A stretch of DNA of 64,000 nt. It comes from Isoetes taiwanensis (lineage: Eukaryota; Streptophyta; Lycopodiopsida; Isoetales; Isoetaceae). Position numbers and translations under genes: made by a program. The notes below the pieces were generated by a model that searched no databases, was not told the DNA's origin, and saw only the letters and a program-made list of their open reading frames with translations. Positions 43,700-55,600 of this stretch are shown one piece after another (position 1 is the first letter of the stretch; every line of letters starts with the position of its first letter). The DNA is taken from the NCBI GenBank assembly GCA_021234155.1, contig JAJEKV010000062.1, positions 1,216,794 through 1,280,793 on the forward strand. The letters run 5' to 3'.

Positions 43700-46600
43700 A
43701 CGAGTTATGAATGCCTTCCCTCACCGTCGGCCCTGAACTTCTGACATGTCGAGCGGATCAAACTCCATTTAGTCGGTTCGCTTGCTTTGTTTCAAAGTGG
43801 AAGCTTCGACCCGTCCCAAGTCACAGACCAAACTTGGTAGAAGCAAGGCCAGACCGAAGGATAGCTGAGGGTGAATCTGTGTGAATCCTTGGTCGGCCGG
43901 GGCAAATCTGAACACTCTCACTTGTCGCAGCGGGATTTTTAGCTATGAGAGGAAAACGAAAACTGAGATAAAGCGACAATTGCAATACACAATGAAACAC
44001 AAGACTTGGGAGAACAATGATCATTGATCAAAACAAGTGTACAATGAAGGCAGAAGGCGCTGTAGGCGACAAGCATATGCTCGCTTTCTGTAGTAACACA
44101 AAGAACACACTCGAACCCTCAGAAGAACAAAAATGCTACAATATATATATAGGAACCGCGAATTGGCCCTCTGAACCTGAATCTGATCCTCTCATCATGT
44201 GCTTAGCGTGCTCCACTACTTGGGCACCGAGCGGGGAATCTGGTTTGTCGGCGGCCCGTGCTAACCGAACAGTAGTATTGTAGTGGGTCTACCTTTGGGT
44301 GCTTAGCTGGCAGGAGGCACGGTACTAATGATGGCTGTGGATCCCCTCTTCTTGAGACAGGTGATTGGGCCCTGCTTCCTCATCGACAGTACTGGGCCTG
44401 TGTGATACGCGACTTGCAGAGTGCTTACTCCCCCTACCAAACTACACTTATTGGCTAGAAAAGGGGCATGAATTAGGGGGTGAGATCTCCGTTCCATCTT
44501 CGATCTTGAATATAGAGATGGGAGGCTGACTTCTTTATTATTCAGCGGTGTCCTGCTTTCAGTTGCTTGAGTCTGGATGCCGAACATTGGTGCTCCCTGA
44601 AAGCCGCCAATGTGTTCTCCGAGCGTGGCGTGGATCTCGGATCGGAAGATTTGTGATCTCCGTAGCATAAAGGCAAGACCAGCAGAACTTCCGGCATTTT
44701 GCATTGGGGTTTGCAAAATGGATGCGGCGCTTCGTTTTACGCTACTACGGAGTATGGTCATGGCGGTATACGCAGTGCAACACAACAGAAATCTGAGATG
44801 GATCGACTGAAGTTTTGGCCTTGGCGAGGATTTACAGACCGAGAGTACGTGCAGGCGGTCTTCCTGAGCTGCGCATTGAACTTATATCGATTCTTGGTGA
44901 TGTCAAAGTCTCATCCCTCACGTAAATTTAGTACGGATGGCGTGGGTCCCAAATTTGTACAACTTTGCAATTCGTGGGTGTCCAATCTCTGCGCGTTCTT
45001 TTGACTTGATGGAATCAATTCTTGTCTCACCATCGGTGATGTTTAATTAGAGGTGGGCATCGAAGCTTGCCTAGTGGTGGACTGGTTGTTTGGGGGTTGG
45101 TGCCGGTCATCTGCATCGTTCTTGAATTCAATAATAATATCTTCCTGGTATTTGTTTGGTAGCCGTCTCCCCTTTGCTGGAATGTGCGTAATGTTTGTCA
45201 CGGTCTGATTCACTCTTCGAGGGAGGGCGTTGTTTGACTTCGTTGATGCGGTACATTGCAAAAGGAAACATAATTGTAAAACAGTGCAGGTCAAGTTCTT
45301 GTTGGGAAGTTGTAACATAAGTATGCAGAAAGGAAGTTAAAATTGAAGCTAGCCATGTAGCTCCACTTCTTCATACAAGAAAGAGGCATGTAATGCAGTG
45401 TTATGATTTTCTGAAATGTTATCTTAGGAGGTACTTGTTCTTCATGGTCAAAACAGCTATTTGTGCTATCTCCTTTAAGTTCTGATCGTTTATCGATAGA
45501 ACTGAAATGCATACTGCCGGAGTAGAAGTCGTGCATGACATAGCAGGGGGCTATAGTTACAGTGAAAATAATTTGAATATGCAGCACTTTGGATGTCAAG
45601 TGGCGAGAGCACAAAGAAATGCCTTTCGTTAGTGAATGAGGAGCCCAATTTGGATTTGATATGAAGCTGATGAGGGGGACTTGTGGTATCTACTGTTTCT
45701 GACCTTGAGAATAAAAAGAAGTGTTTTCCTTGCTTGCACATAGTCATGAGTAGCTTGGGCGCTTGGACAGTCAAGGGATAACTGACAAGCGTCAAGATTC
45801 GTTATGCATCATGGCATGCGCCATTATCGATATCTGTGTCTGTGGAAATATCTTGTTGCCGCTCACGGAGAAGGCAGTCTGCCGATTAAAATTGACTGCG
45901 TGTGAGGTCGACTTATTGGAGGATTTAAGTCGAGAGGAGCTTGAAATTAGAATTATTATTTACAGTCACGAATTTTGAGTCGACTATTTCAAGAACATCT
46001 ATAGCAGTAATGTTCAAGTGAGCCAAATTACTTACTTGGAGAATCGATAATGGTATCCTTGATACACCAAGGTGGTTTGAAGCCTAGTGACCTTGGACTC
46101 AAGTATGAAGTTAGGCTGTCTACGAAGTGTCATTCCTGGAGTCGATAGCATTATTCATTGAACTTGAGCCAGTTGTTATTAGCGTGTCTCATGAATGGGT
46201 GTACTTGGGAGTGGTTTTGTTTGAGGACTCGCTTGAGTTTCCTTGACAATTCTTTGGGATTGATGAAGAGTTTCTCAGGCTGAATCATGATTGATTGTGC
46301 AAAGCTTCTTCTGACCTCACCCAGTCAGCCAAAAATGGATCACCAGGTGTGTTGTGACCCCGGCCCAGGTTGGTCCAGGACTTCGTAATAGGTGCCACAC
46401 AGTGGCTGCTGCAGATTGGTGATGGTCAGGAGGCATCAAGACTGAGACAGCTATGGTATCCACCACAGTGTGAGGAGGTGGATGGAGATGGCTTTGACCG
46501 TCACCACTTGTTTATAGATCACTTAGTCATTCTTGTAGTGTCCTTAACATGCAATTTTCGTGAGATCAATGCGATTTCCCATTTGTCTTCTTCTTTGTTG

Positions 46601-48600
46601 TTTTCTTTGTTGATGCGAAAGTGGAATTGTTGCACAAAGGTTCTTGTGGTTGGTTATCAACAGAAGGAGAATTGAATTCTGAGGGAGGTGGAGGCAGTGG
46701 TTGTGAAATTTTTACCACATGCAGGTTGGCTGCTTGAGATTGATGGTCTTTGAGAAGGAGGAGAGTTTGGTTGAAGACCTTTCCGAAGCATCAATGGAGT
46801 CGAGGATCGTGGCTTGGTGGAGAAAGGGGGCATGATGGCGGCGTGTAAATTCGATGATTAATGAAAGCACGGAAGTGGGCTCCATGGGGCGTCAGGAAGA
46901 GTTAGGACACTACAGTCTGTCGGAAGTTCTGGTGAAATCACGTCAGGAGTTGGAGTCAATTGATTGTTTGATGGTGTTGGTGAAGGATATGAAATGCAGA
47001 TGGTAGAAAACATGATTAACAGGGTATTCTTTCGCTGTTGATAACCCAAAATTTCCTCAAAAGAAACTTAGTAAAGCATCGCCATTGCTTTGGAAGGTGG
47101 GCAGAAGCAGTTTGCGTCGCGACATTATAGAATAGAAGTAGAATTTGGAAATATCATGTTACCAGATCAAGGTGAATAAGGCATTGAAGCGGATTATGGG
47201 TAGAGAAAAGGCCGAGGCGCTATGGTTTTGAGAGTTTTGAGGTATAGGGTTCCATCGACTTGGGAGGCATATCCATCTTCGCCTTCCTGATTTAGCCACA
47301 AATTAGCGTAATTTGTTTTGTTGGGAATGGGAGTTCATTGCGAAAATGAACAATCGAGACCTGCAGGGAGTTACTCGGTGTTTCTGAGATGTTGGGAAGC
47401 GGTGCGGTCGAAAAGCGAACTTGATATTTACAATTCGCGGCGGATCCATTGGTCAGTCGCGTTAGTGTTAAGTTCTCTTGGAGAGTGAAAGCCATCTTGA
47501 AGGTCAATTCATGGGAGTGGAAGGCCGGAGTAGGTAGAGTGAAAAAGAGCAAATTGGCGGTTGGAAGGTTTTTTTTATGAAATTAATTGAGAACCGCATT
47601 TAAAGAAAAGATCTCGTGGCGATTGAGAAGTCTCAAAGGCGACCGCCGGACCAGATCGTGAGTTCACGGCGGGAGAATAAAACTTTTAATGGCGGGGCCG
47701 GTGTGCTTCTTTGGGTGTATGGAAATATTAAAAGAGAATTCGAAAAGTGTGCGGGTACAAAAAATACTCGATTAAAGGGAATGATTCTGAATAATATCGT
47801 AGAGGTGACTGCATTGAACCGAGCACTTTCAAGTTGATGATAGCCTATAAATTGGAAGTTGGAGTTCGTCGGAAGAACCAAAAATTAGTGAAAAGATGAA
47901 ATTTCGATACTTGATTCGGTGAGCTTCCATGACTGGATTATACAAGATGGGCTGACGTCGTCCACGATGGCGTCGTGAGAATAAATGGGATCCTATGGAT
48001 CCTTGGTTGGAAACAGTACGTCCAACCGAGAGATAACTTCGATCCTTGGGAAATTGATCATTCAATTTGAGTGATCCTTGTTGTGGAAGTCGCATCTCCG
48101 GTGTTCCTTGATGAAGCCGGTATGACATAGATAAAGGGGTTTTAATTTTGTTTAGTTTAGGACTTTTCGGTGAAAAATCCAGTAATTAGCCGGGCAATTT
48201 TTATTTACACACCTCTTGAAAGTGAATTTCTCCATAAATTTGCACAAGTGATATCTTGGTACAAGTTTTCGTTCTTGAAGCCAAGATCTTTGGCCGGTTT
48301 GAAATTTCTTGAGTGAAAATCCATTGACAATATGAAATGGAGTACCATCAATTCTTGTATTCTTAGCAGAAACTCGGAGATGTGCGTATCTACAGAAACT
48401 GTATGATTGACCATCACGAGCTTTGAGTTGCCGGGATGTTGTTGATATCTACCGAGAGTCGTGAAGAACTAAATTGTGATTTGAAAAGTTTTGTTTTGAT
48501 GTTTGTCATGCCATTGTTGTTTTTAGCCAGTTGTTTACCTTGTTGAGTCTAAGAAAAGCATCTACCGAAGTTCATCGAGTTGTTCAGTTGATAAGCTAAA
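43700..48600 (-). other. Unassigned region, possibly the 3' part of the minus-strand gypsy element
   Basis: Several open frames exist on both strands (minus 44303-44785 with 160 codons, 45043-45318, 45291-45614, 47829-48128; plus 44017-44283, 44699-45004), none with a recognised domain. The position downstream of a minus-strand pol, and a phrase around 44010-44060 that resembles LTR leaders, suggest 3' sequence and perhaps an LTR. I found no matching second LTR, so this remains a guess. Confidence 0.25.
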
Positions 48601-48603
48601 GTT

Positions 48604-49270
48604 CTACGCTTCGCGATGGATTATGTTAAATTTAGCTAGCGAGAAATTTGGTGGTAAAATGAACTCAAAAGGCATAGAAACCTCTTGGCCATACAGAAGT
48701 CGAAAAGGTGTTTGACCGGTTATACTTTGTATGTTGTATTGTAAAGCCATAAAAAGGTAACTTATCTTGCCGATCTTTTTCTTGTGGATCACAAATGCTT
48801 CTTCAGTTTGAGAATGGACTAAGCACCTTGTTTGGCGCTTTCCAGCCAAACCATTACCACCCGAGGATAGTAAAGTGCTTTTGTGATGATAGATAATGGA
48901 ATGGTTGAGTAGATTACGGCAATAGTGTGATTGATGAAATGAACTCCGATCACTAACTAATTCTAGGGACATCAAATGCGTATGATGATGTTCTTGTAGA
49001 GAACCTTAAATTTGTACTAGTGTTGTGAGCAGAACTTGCGCTTCGACCCATTTGGTTTGCATAGTCATTGAAGACTAGAATGCCCTAGTGTTGATTAGAG
49101 TGCTCCATGGGACCAACAAAATCATACCCCATTGGCAAAGGAGAAGGCGTGGCTATTGGCGTGACGGCGAGGCGTCCACTTGATGATCGGTGTCTACCAA
49201 GCCTCGACAAACATCTGCGATGCGTGTTGTGAAACATCTTTGAAAACAGGCGATAATACCGAAGCAAGGA
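48604..49270 (-). pseudogene. Integrase domain of a Ty3/gypsy element
   Basis: On the minus strand, TPIATPSPLPMGYDFVGPMEH (about 49090-49150) marks the start of the catalytic core, where D-F-V-G-P contains the first Asp. The downstream frame (48975 to 48604) reads LVSDRSSFHQS (second Asp), then STLLSSGGNGLAGKRQTR, then SITGQTPFRLLYGQEVSMPFEF. All are standard integrase words. In intact elements the GNGxAE motif carries the catalytic Glu; here it is Gly (GNGLAG). The domain would insert element DNA into the host genome. This copy is frameshifted and probably dead. Confidence 0.85.
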
Positions 49271-49630
49271 GGGTTTCGCTGGTTGTTGTCACCTCCGTGA
49301 AATGACCTTGCCAGTCCTTAAAATTGACTTAACGACTAAGTCGGGGACCGTGAGGAGAAGAGCATAGTCGAACACATTGTCTTTGCCATTTATAGAGATG
49401 GCCAGCAGCCATCGTATAATCTCGTGCCATGAAGAATTGTTGTTGATCGAAGTTGTGTACTACGGAGAGAAAATTGGGGGTCCGCGTGGCGAGGAGTGCT
49501 CCCGTGAGGAAAGCGTTGATAGTGCATTGGTATAATGAAAAGTGGCGGTGACCGAGCAGTTAGGCCTCGGAAGGGCATGGTGAACTCGCAAGGATGTCAA
49601 GGTGTATCAAGTGAAGAATAGTCCCGAGGG
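49271..49630 (-). pseudogene. Decayed linker between RNase H and integrase (gypsy pol)
   Basis: It lies where the RNase H-integrase connection and HHCC zinc region belong. The frame 49390-49578 is open but the HHCC pattern cannot be recognised, so the identity rests on position alone. Confidence 0.4.
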
Positions 49631-50240
49631 GCCCAGGTGGCGTCAGAGCTTGTGAATAATTTCAAAGAGGGCAAACTCTTGCAATATCCAGCTATCTAAG
49701 CCAGAGCAATTGACGCGTGGGGTTTGGCTTATTGATTAAATATAGAAGAGCTTGATGATCCCACATAAAGCGAGGTGACTACCAAGAAGATGAACTGGCC
49801 AGCGTTGTACACAAAGATAAGGTAAGGGCTTCCCCTTTTAGTGGCGATAGTTGCGCTCAATGATTGAGTTTATGGCGAAATATGCGTCGACTGTCTTTTG
49901 ATTTGGTGCATACTCTTGAGCAAACGGCTCCCAATGTAAGCACGAAACATCCACATGGACATGGAATGGTTTATCCCAGTGAGGTGGAAGTACTAGCAGG
50001 AGACTTCTGGCGAGCTTGACTTTGAGTTCTTTAAAGAAAGCAGTTGCATCGGATAATAAAGTCCATGTGTGGATTTCAGTCGGTTCATGAATTGGTCGGC
50101 TGGTCGGTGCTGATACCGGAATAAAGGTGGCATAGAAGTTGACTTTGCCGAAACGTGTGTTCGCCGATGTTCGCGGGGTGGATGTATGCTCGACCGACGG
50201 CTGATTTTGGTTGAGTCCGTTGTAATCGCGTCGACTCACG
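49631..50240 (-). pseudogene. RT thumb/connection and RNase H of a Ty3/gypsy element
   Basis: Minus-strand frames read VNFYATFIPVSAPTSRPIHE, then AFFKELKVKLARSLLLVLP, then WDKPFHVHVDVSCLHWEPFAQE. This is the gypsy connection followed by the RNase H start, whose first Asp falls in HVDVS (intact: VDASG). Then come IERNYRH and, in another frame near 49740, HQALLYLINKP, the RNase H substrate-grip region. The frame changes at about 49830 and near 50200. RNase H removes the RNA template strand during reverse transcription. Confidence 0.85.
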
Positions 50241-50615
50241 ACATGGCATCCCGAAAATACGAGGTGACAGTACTTTCCGGATTAGAGGCTAATTCAGATT
50301 CATCTGGCGTTGAAAAACTTCAGTTCAAGGATTTTTACCAAAATGATTATAACGTGGGTGTGCTGAAGTGCTTGGAGAAGTCATCTGAGAAAGAGACTTA
50401 CTAGAAAGGATGAACTTGCATGTACTCTTTGAAAGCAGAAGAAGCAAGAAGCATAATAAGATTGAAATGTGGATGGTGGTTTGACAAATCCAAAAGGAGC
50501 GACTTCTTGTAAGCAAGGTACACCCCATGAGTAGTGAAGGGTAGTCACAAGTTGGTCTTCTTCGAATGAATATTTGATTACTCTTAGGAGAAATAGTCCA
50601 TGAAGGAGTATCAAG
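50241..50615 (-). pseudogene. Reverse transcriptase remnant of the same gypsy element
   Basis: The minus-strand frame 50614-50381 contains WGVPCLQEVAPFGFVKPPSTFQS, a decayed form of the gypsy motif PWGTFxFxVMPFGLxNAPATFQ. Downstream, in other frames, words near the site of GHVVSxxGI can be seen at about 50215-50260. The YVDD active site is not recognisable. The order RT, RNase H, integrase in minus-strand direction is that of Ty3/gypsy. Confidence 0.65.
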
Positions 50616-52600
50616 TGGCTGCTACATCGCTGCAGTCCGAGGTAGAGGGAGAGGGAAATGATCCCTTTTAAAAGGTGGCCGATTATTTTCTATAATCACA
50701 AGCGAATTTTTCCATTATGTTTGAGGCGGCAATGCGGACTTACCGCATTCACCGTGTTTGACGCAAATGAACCGATCCACGGCGTCCAAAAGCTTACGTC
50801 AATTTCCGACTTTAACCTTTTCCGTTAGTTTGGGGTTAAGCGGAATGCTATCGACCAGATGGTCCAGCATCCGGCAGTGGGAATCGAGAGTTGTCCCAAT
50901 TCTTTCTGATACCCTCGGAGGTCTTTGCTCCAAGCAAAGATATTAGCAGCGGCGTTTTGAATAATGGCTTGCTCCTGATCGTGGTGCGATGCCGATCGAG
51001 TTGATTGATTCCCCGTTTTCCAGCATCATCAATTATGTCTTCGGGTTGAAGACGTATTGGAACTGACTTGATCATCCGAACGGTGTGGTGGCTCACGGTA
51101 AAACCGGGATGCTAATGACTGATAATTGAAAAAACCGGTAGCGTTAGGAGTTAATGATGTCTTCTTGAGCGAGGAGGAGGCTGAAGTGCGATCTCTCTTG
51201 CGGCAAAGGTGACGTTGACGAGGAACAATAAAATAAGGTCGCGGCGAATTTATGCCTTTAGCTCCAATATCCGTAATATTTCCCGCTGGTTACGTTACGT
51301 ATTACGGTGACGAAACGCCAGCTATAGCATTATGGGGTATTTTCCAAACTTGTTGAAGTCCTTTGTCGATTCCAGAAGCGTGATCTGAAATGATGCGGCA
51401 TTGGTGAGATCCATGTCAGCGATGGAAGCTTGCCATACAATGCTTTCAGTTGATCGTAGCTGATAGTAGATACAACTGCTTGTCCTCAAAAGATTGATCC
51501 CTACTTTCCATATCTACAGGGATCTCTGCGCTCTCAGAACCGCATTCATGGCCATTGATTGTAGATCTCAATGTGGTGACATTGGTTGTTATAACTCTTT
51601 AATGGTAAAGTGATATGGCCATTGGCGGAAGTGTCGCAAGGTATGAACTCCCATATACCCCGATTAATGTCGTCTGAGATTATCGTAACAAGGTCGGCTG
51701 GCCTACTCGATCTGAACATGATGACGGAAATGCTGGCCCACGATGTACATCTGCGCAGGTAAGGTGGTGATCAATGGCGGCGCACATTAACGGGTATCTG
51801 GTTTTGTAAAATGTGCTGTGATGCGGACGGACGCAGCGTTGCTGGAATAATTAAAACGAAGGAATTTTTGATTTTAGCAGAAATTCTTGTTGAAATTCCG
51901 GGAGGGATTACTGGTGGTTAACTGGTGGATCAAGGTGGGGATTTGTTTGTTTAACAAACAATAGATGTCCTTCACATTGTTGAGGAGGTGACTTCCAGCG
52001 GCAAATGTTGATGGTGATATTGGAATCGCCGTGGCAGTGCGTGGCTCCGTCAGTGTGGTAGCGACCGGCAGACTTTGGTACACCCACCTGCTGCGTTGAT
52101 GGAGTTGAAGCCCGAACTTTCGAGAGTTTAGGTTGAACATAGGGAAATGATCGGATTGAACAAGACAAGTGAACTGGTTGATGGCTCGACTGAAGTGCTG
52201 AGGCTGTTGCAAAAGCATTTGCAGGGGTGCTTATGGTAAGGGGAGATGAGGGAGAACCTCAAATCAGTTGGAGGATTAAGTGGTGTTGATTGCATGGTAA
52301 ATTTCAGCTTCTTGATTGAATCATCCCAGTGTACTTCGAGTTGGGCTTCAACTGTTGGTACGTGGTTCTTGTTGTGGTGGCCGTGGTGACTGGTTTGAAA
52401 CCACTGGTAAGGGCCTTGCAGTGGCTTCTATACTTGAAAAAGGGTGTAAAGCCTTGCTATGGGTGATTTGATTGATGCAGAATTTGTCATTTGAACTTAG
52501 AGGTTAGAGGACAATGGAATACAGTAATTGATGGTCCCAGTTGAAGCCGTGGGGCTTTACTTGGATCAAAATTGAACGAGGAGGTGTCCGTTAGTGTGAT
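50616..52600. other. Transition zone with mixed composition
   Basis: Upstream of the RT remnant in minus-strand direction, where protease and gag would be expected, I can read none of their motifs. 50700-51850 already has the mid-GC, GCG/CGG-rich wording of the right end. 51870-52600 returns to plant-like wording (minus frame 51874-52218, Gln/Ser/Thr-rich, unrecognised). No gene is supported. Confidence 0.4.
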
Positions 52601-55600
52601 GCTGGGGTTTATTGTTGTTGTGGTAAACATTACCGTGTGCATGAGTTCCGGTTTGGTGAGTGCCTTGCTGCGCGGTGAGCAAAGGCGATGTCACGTGTCC
52701 GGATTTATGATGATGGATTTGTGCATTTCTTGGTGGTGTGGTTACGCGTGTTTAGCGGCGTTTGCAATGGATCATGCTATCACGAGTTGCATCAAAAGTG
52801 GCGGCGGATGTCGATGCGGCGGCCGGCACGCAAATCGTGCGAAATTAACGCCAGTGCATTTTGGTGATTTCTTCCCGCGGGGAGGCCGGGTGGAGGTCGG
52901 TCTGCGGCGTGAATTGTGGCAGGAAATCGGAGTATGGTGAAGCGGTGAGAGCAGACGGTGATGAAGCCACGATGCTCCGACACCCTCGGCTACCGCACCC
53001 TCTACTTAATTCTCGCTGCCAATGCTCGATATTCGTGGTTCTGCTGCTACGGCACCTCACCGCGAAATGTAATCACGTTGGCCGCCGGTACCCGCATAAC
53101 TGACGTCCAAATGGTCATCGCGTCTCGGCTTTCTCAATTCAAGCAATCAGTACGGTAATGAAATATGACGACGGCGACACCGCGATGGCACTGACAGCCA
53201 ACGTCGGGCCGGATGATCGGCGGGCACCATCTTCCCCGGGTGCTGTGACCGCATCGGCGGCTTAACGAAAATTCTTCGTGGGCATAAGTCTCGTCTTGCG
53301 ACCACGATATCGCCATCTTCCTCCTTTGCTGTCCTCGTGCTGGCCGACGGCAGCTGCCGGACAAATGCATCTCGCCTGGGCCCATTGCACCTGAGCACAG
53401 CGATCGGGTAATACGCGTGCGATGATATGTTTATGGGAAATAACGCGATGTGCAGCGACCGCACAGCCACCGTCGATGATGGTGGCAGAATGGAGGTGGT
53501 GGGGCGTTGCTGAACCGACGCGCAGTCAATGGCCGGGCCGGTGAATCGCGGCTGGTGACTTTCGAACAGTATAGGTTACAATCGCATTTTACCCGGCTGT
53601 CGACGTGGGAACGTGGATATTGATGGTACATTGCCTTGTCTGGCATTCCGGCGATGCCCGGCTCTCTTCCGAACACCACCGACTCTGATAACGCGCCGCC
53701 TTTTCAAAATTGGTATCGTAGTGCGCCGAATGATCAATCTTCACATTGGTAAATCAACAGTGACGCGGCGTGAAATTCATCGCTTCTTCCATCTTTGCCC
53801 CAGGAACCGTTCCCCTGCCCGTCGCTTAACGACGTGCCCAGCAACTGCGCGTCAGTGACAGCTTTGACCGAGGTCAAACATTACGGTACGCAAACGCAAT
53901 GAAACCGGCGTTGTGGATTATGAAAACTCAGCTTATGCGGTTGACTACCTTCGGTGCCTTTGGTGTCGCGGTATGTTTTTCAGGCCGGATTGGGGCGGAC
54001 GCACCCGTTATCAGCGTGATGACAGGTACCGGAAGAAACGCACCGTATACGGGATGGGCGCGGACCCAACAGCGATAAGCAACTCGACATCGAGACGCGT
54101 TCCTGGCGCACTTCTTCGGCCGATGCACGGACGGCATGCAACTTGGCTCCGAAGTGAAACATTACTCAATGAGACAAGCACCTTCATGACTTCTACAGTA
54201 GCATGCGTAATCTGCGGCGCAGCTCTTCGACCGTGGCACGACTTTTATGGTTCTTCATCGGCCCCAGCCGACAAGCAGCTACCGGGCGAAGTATTCTGGC
54301 AAGACGTATCTGCGCAATGTCCCTGGAAGATGCGTCCAGCTGTTCTGTTCATTGAGCACCGCGTTATCAGCAGTACGTGTTGCATTCAACCATATCACCT
54401 GATGCTACGGCGAGAAACTTGCGCTGCAGGTAATACACAGCAGCGATGTGTTTGTCGACGACAGGCGACGCGGCAGCTTCGGCATTTACCAAATGGTGAA
54501 CCGCACATCCTTTCGCGGACAACCAAATGGTGGCGGCTGTTATACGGCGCTATGCGACTGAATTCTGCAAATCGCGCTGTCACCGTAGTTGGTGATCGTG
54601 GAGTTGTTTCATCGGCTCATTAATTTTGAACTCGCTTATCCGTGCATCACCTTGATGTTGACTGTACAGGTGTATCCACGTTAGAAGAAGATTGTCACAA
54701 AACCTCACGATTTTATGAGCTTGTCAACAAGCCAGCTGATCCCTTACCACTGACGATACACCCTGTGCCCCCTGCGATTAACCGAACATGTTTACCGGCA
54801 TTTCAGCGAATTTAACTGGTTTTGCTGGGCAGGTAGCTGTGGGCAATGGCATGCGTGGCGACTTAACCTTTAAACTTCGGCGAACTACAGGTGTAACACA
54901 AATGCGGCGTGAATTTCGCTGTTGGGGCTTCATCACTGCTTTCGAGATAAAGGAAGCCTTTGTCACCTCGACGTTCATTTATCTGCGGTTGGCGATGCGG
55001 CGTTCCTGGTATGCTGTCGATGGCGAGACATTATTATCATCTTCCGCGAGAATTTTTGGTCACTTCTAAAACGAACAGGCGAATATACCTCCTGTCTCCC
55101 GTTTTCCTCTGCAATATTACGACCGGCGATCATATTCGCCGCTGCGAAAGGTATGGTGCTCGTCGATCTGACGCGTCCGACAAAAAAGGCACCTACAGCA
55201 GATCACTTCCCGCCTCATAAGATCTGAACTACTTTCGGCGGCCTGCGTCAGATAACTCACCTCCAGAAACTTTGGCCTCAGCGGCGCACCAATGGATCGC
55301 TTGGTGAGTTGGATTTCTTCATGCCGCCAGCCATCACGGCGTCGCCTGCGGTGATTAGGATTGCATTTTTTAAATGCGATAGCGTTTATTGACTTCTTTT
55401 GGCGAGATGATTAATATACGTCGTTGACCACTGACACCACTGCCCAGTAAGCCCAATGCGCCGGCGTATGTTTTCCGAGTGCCTTCTTTTTGAAATGGCA
55501 TTTTTCCTTTACCCAGTTTCTTTGAAGTTTTGGTTGCTGTGAAATTCTCGTGTTTCTGCATGCATATCTTGCTTGGCGTAAATTTCAGCGGCAGACACAA

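Noticed and set aside
44303..44785. Minus-strand open frame of 160 codons
   Set aside because: It is fairly long, but its wording matches no gag, pol, env-like or host domain I can recognise, and no paralogue exists in the window.
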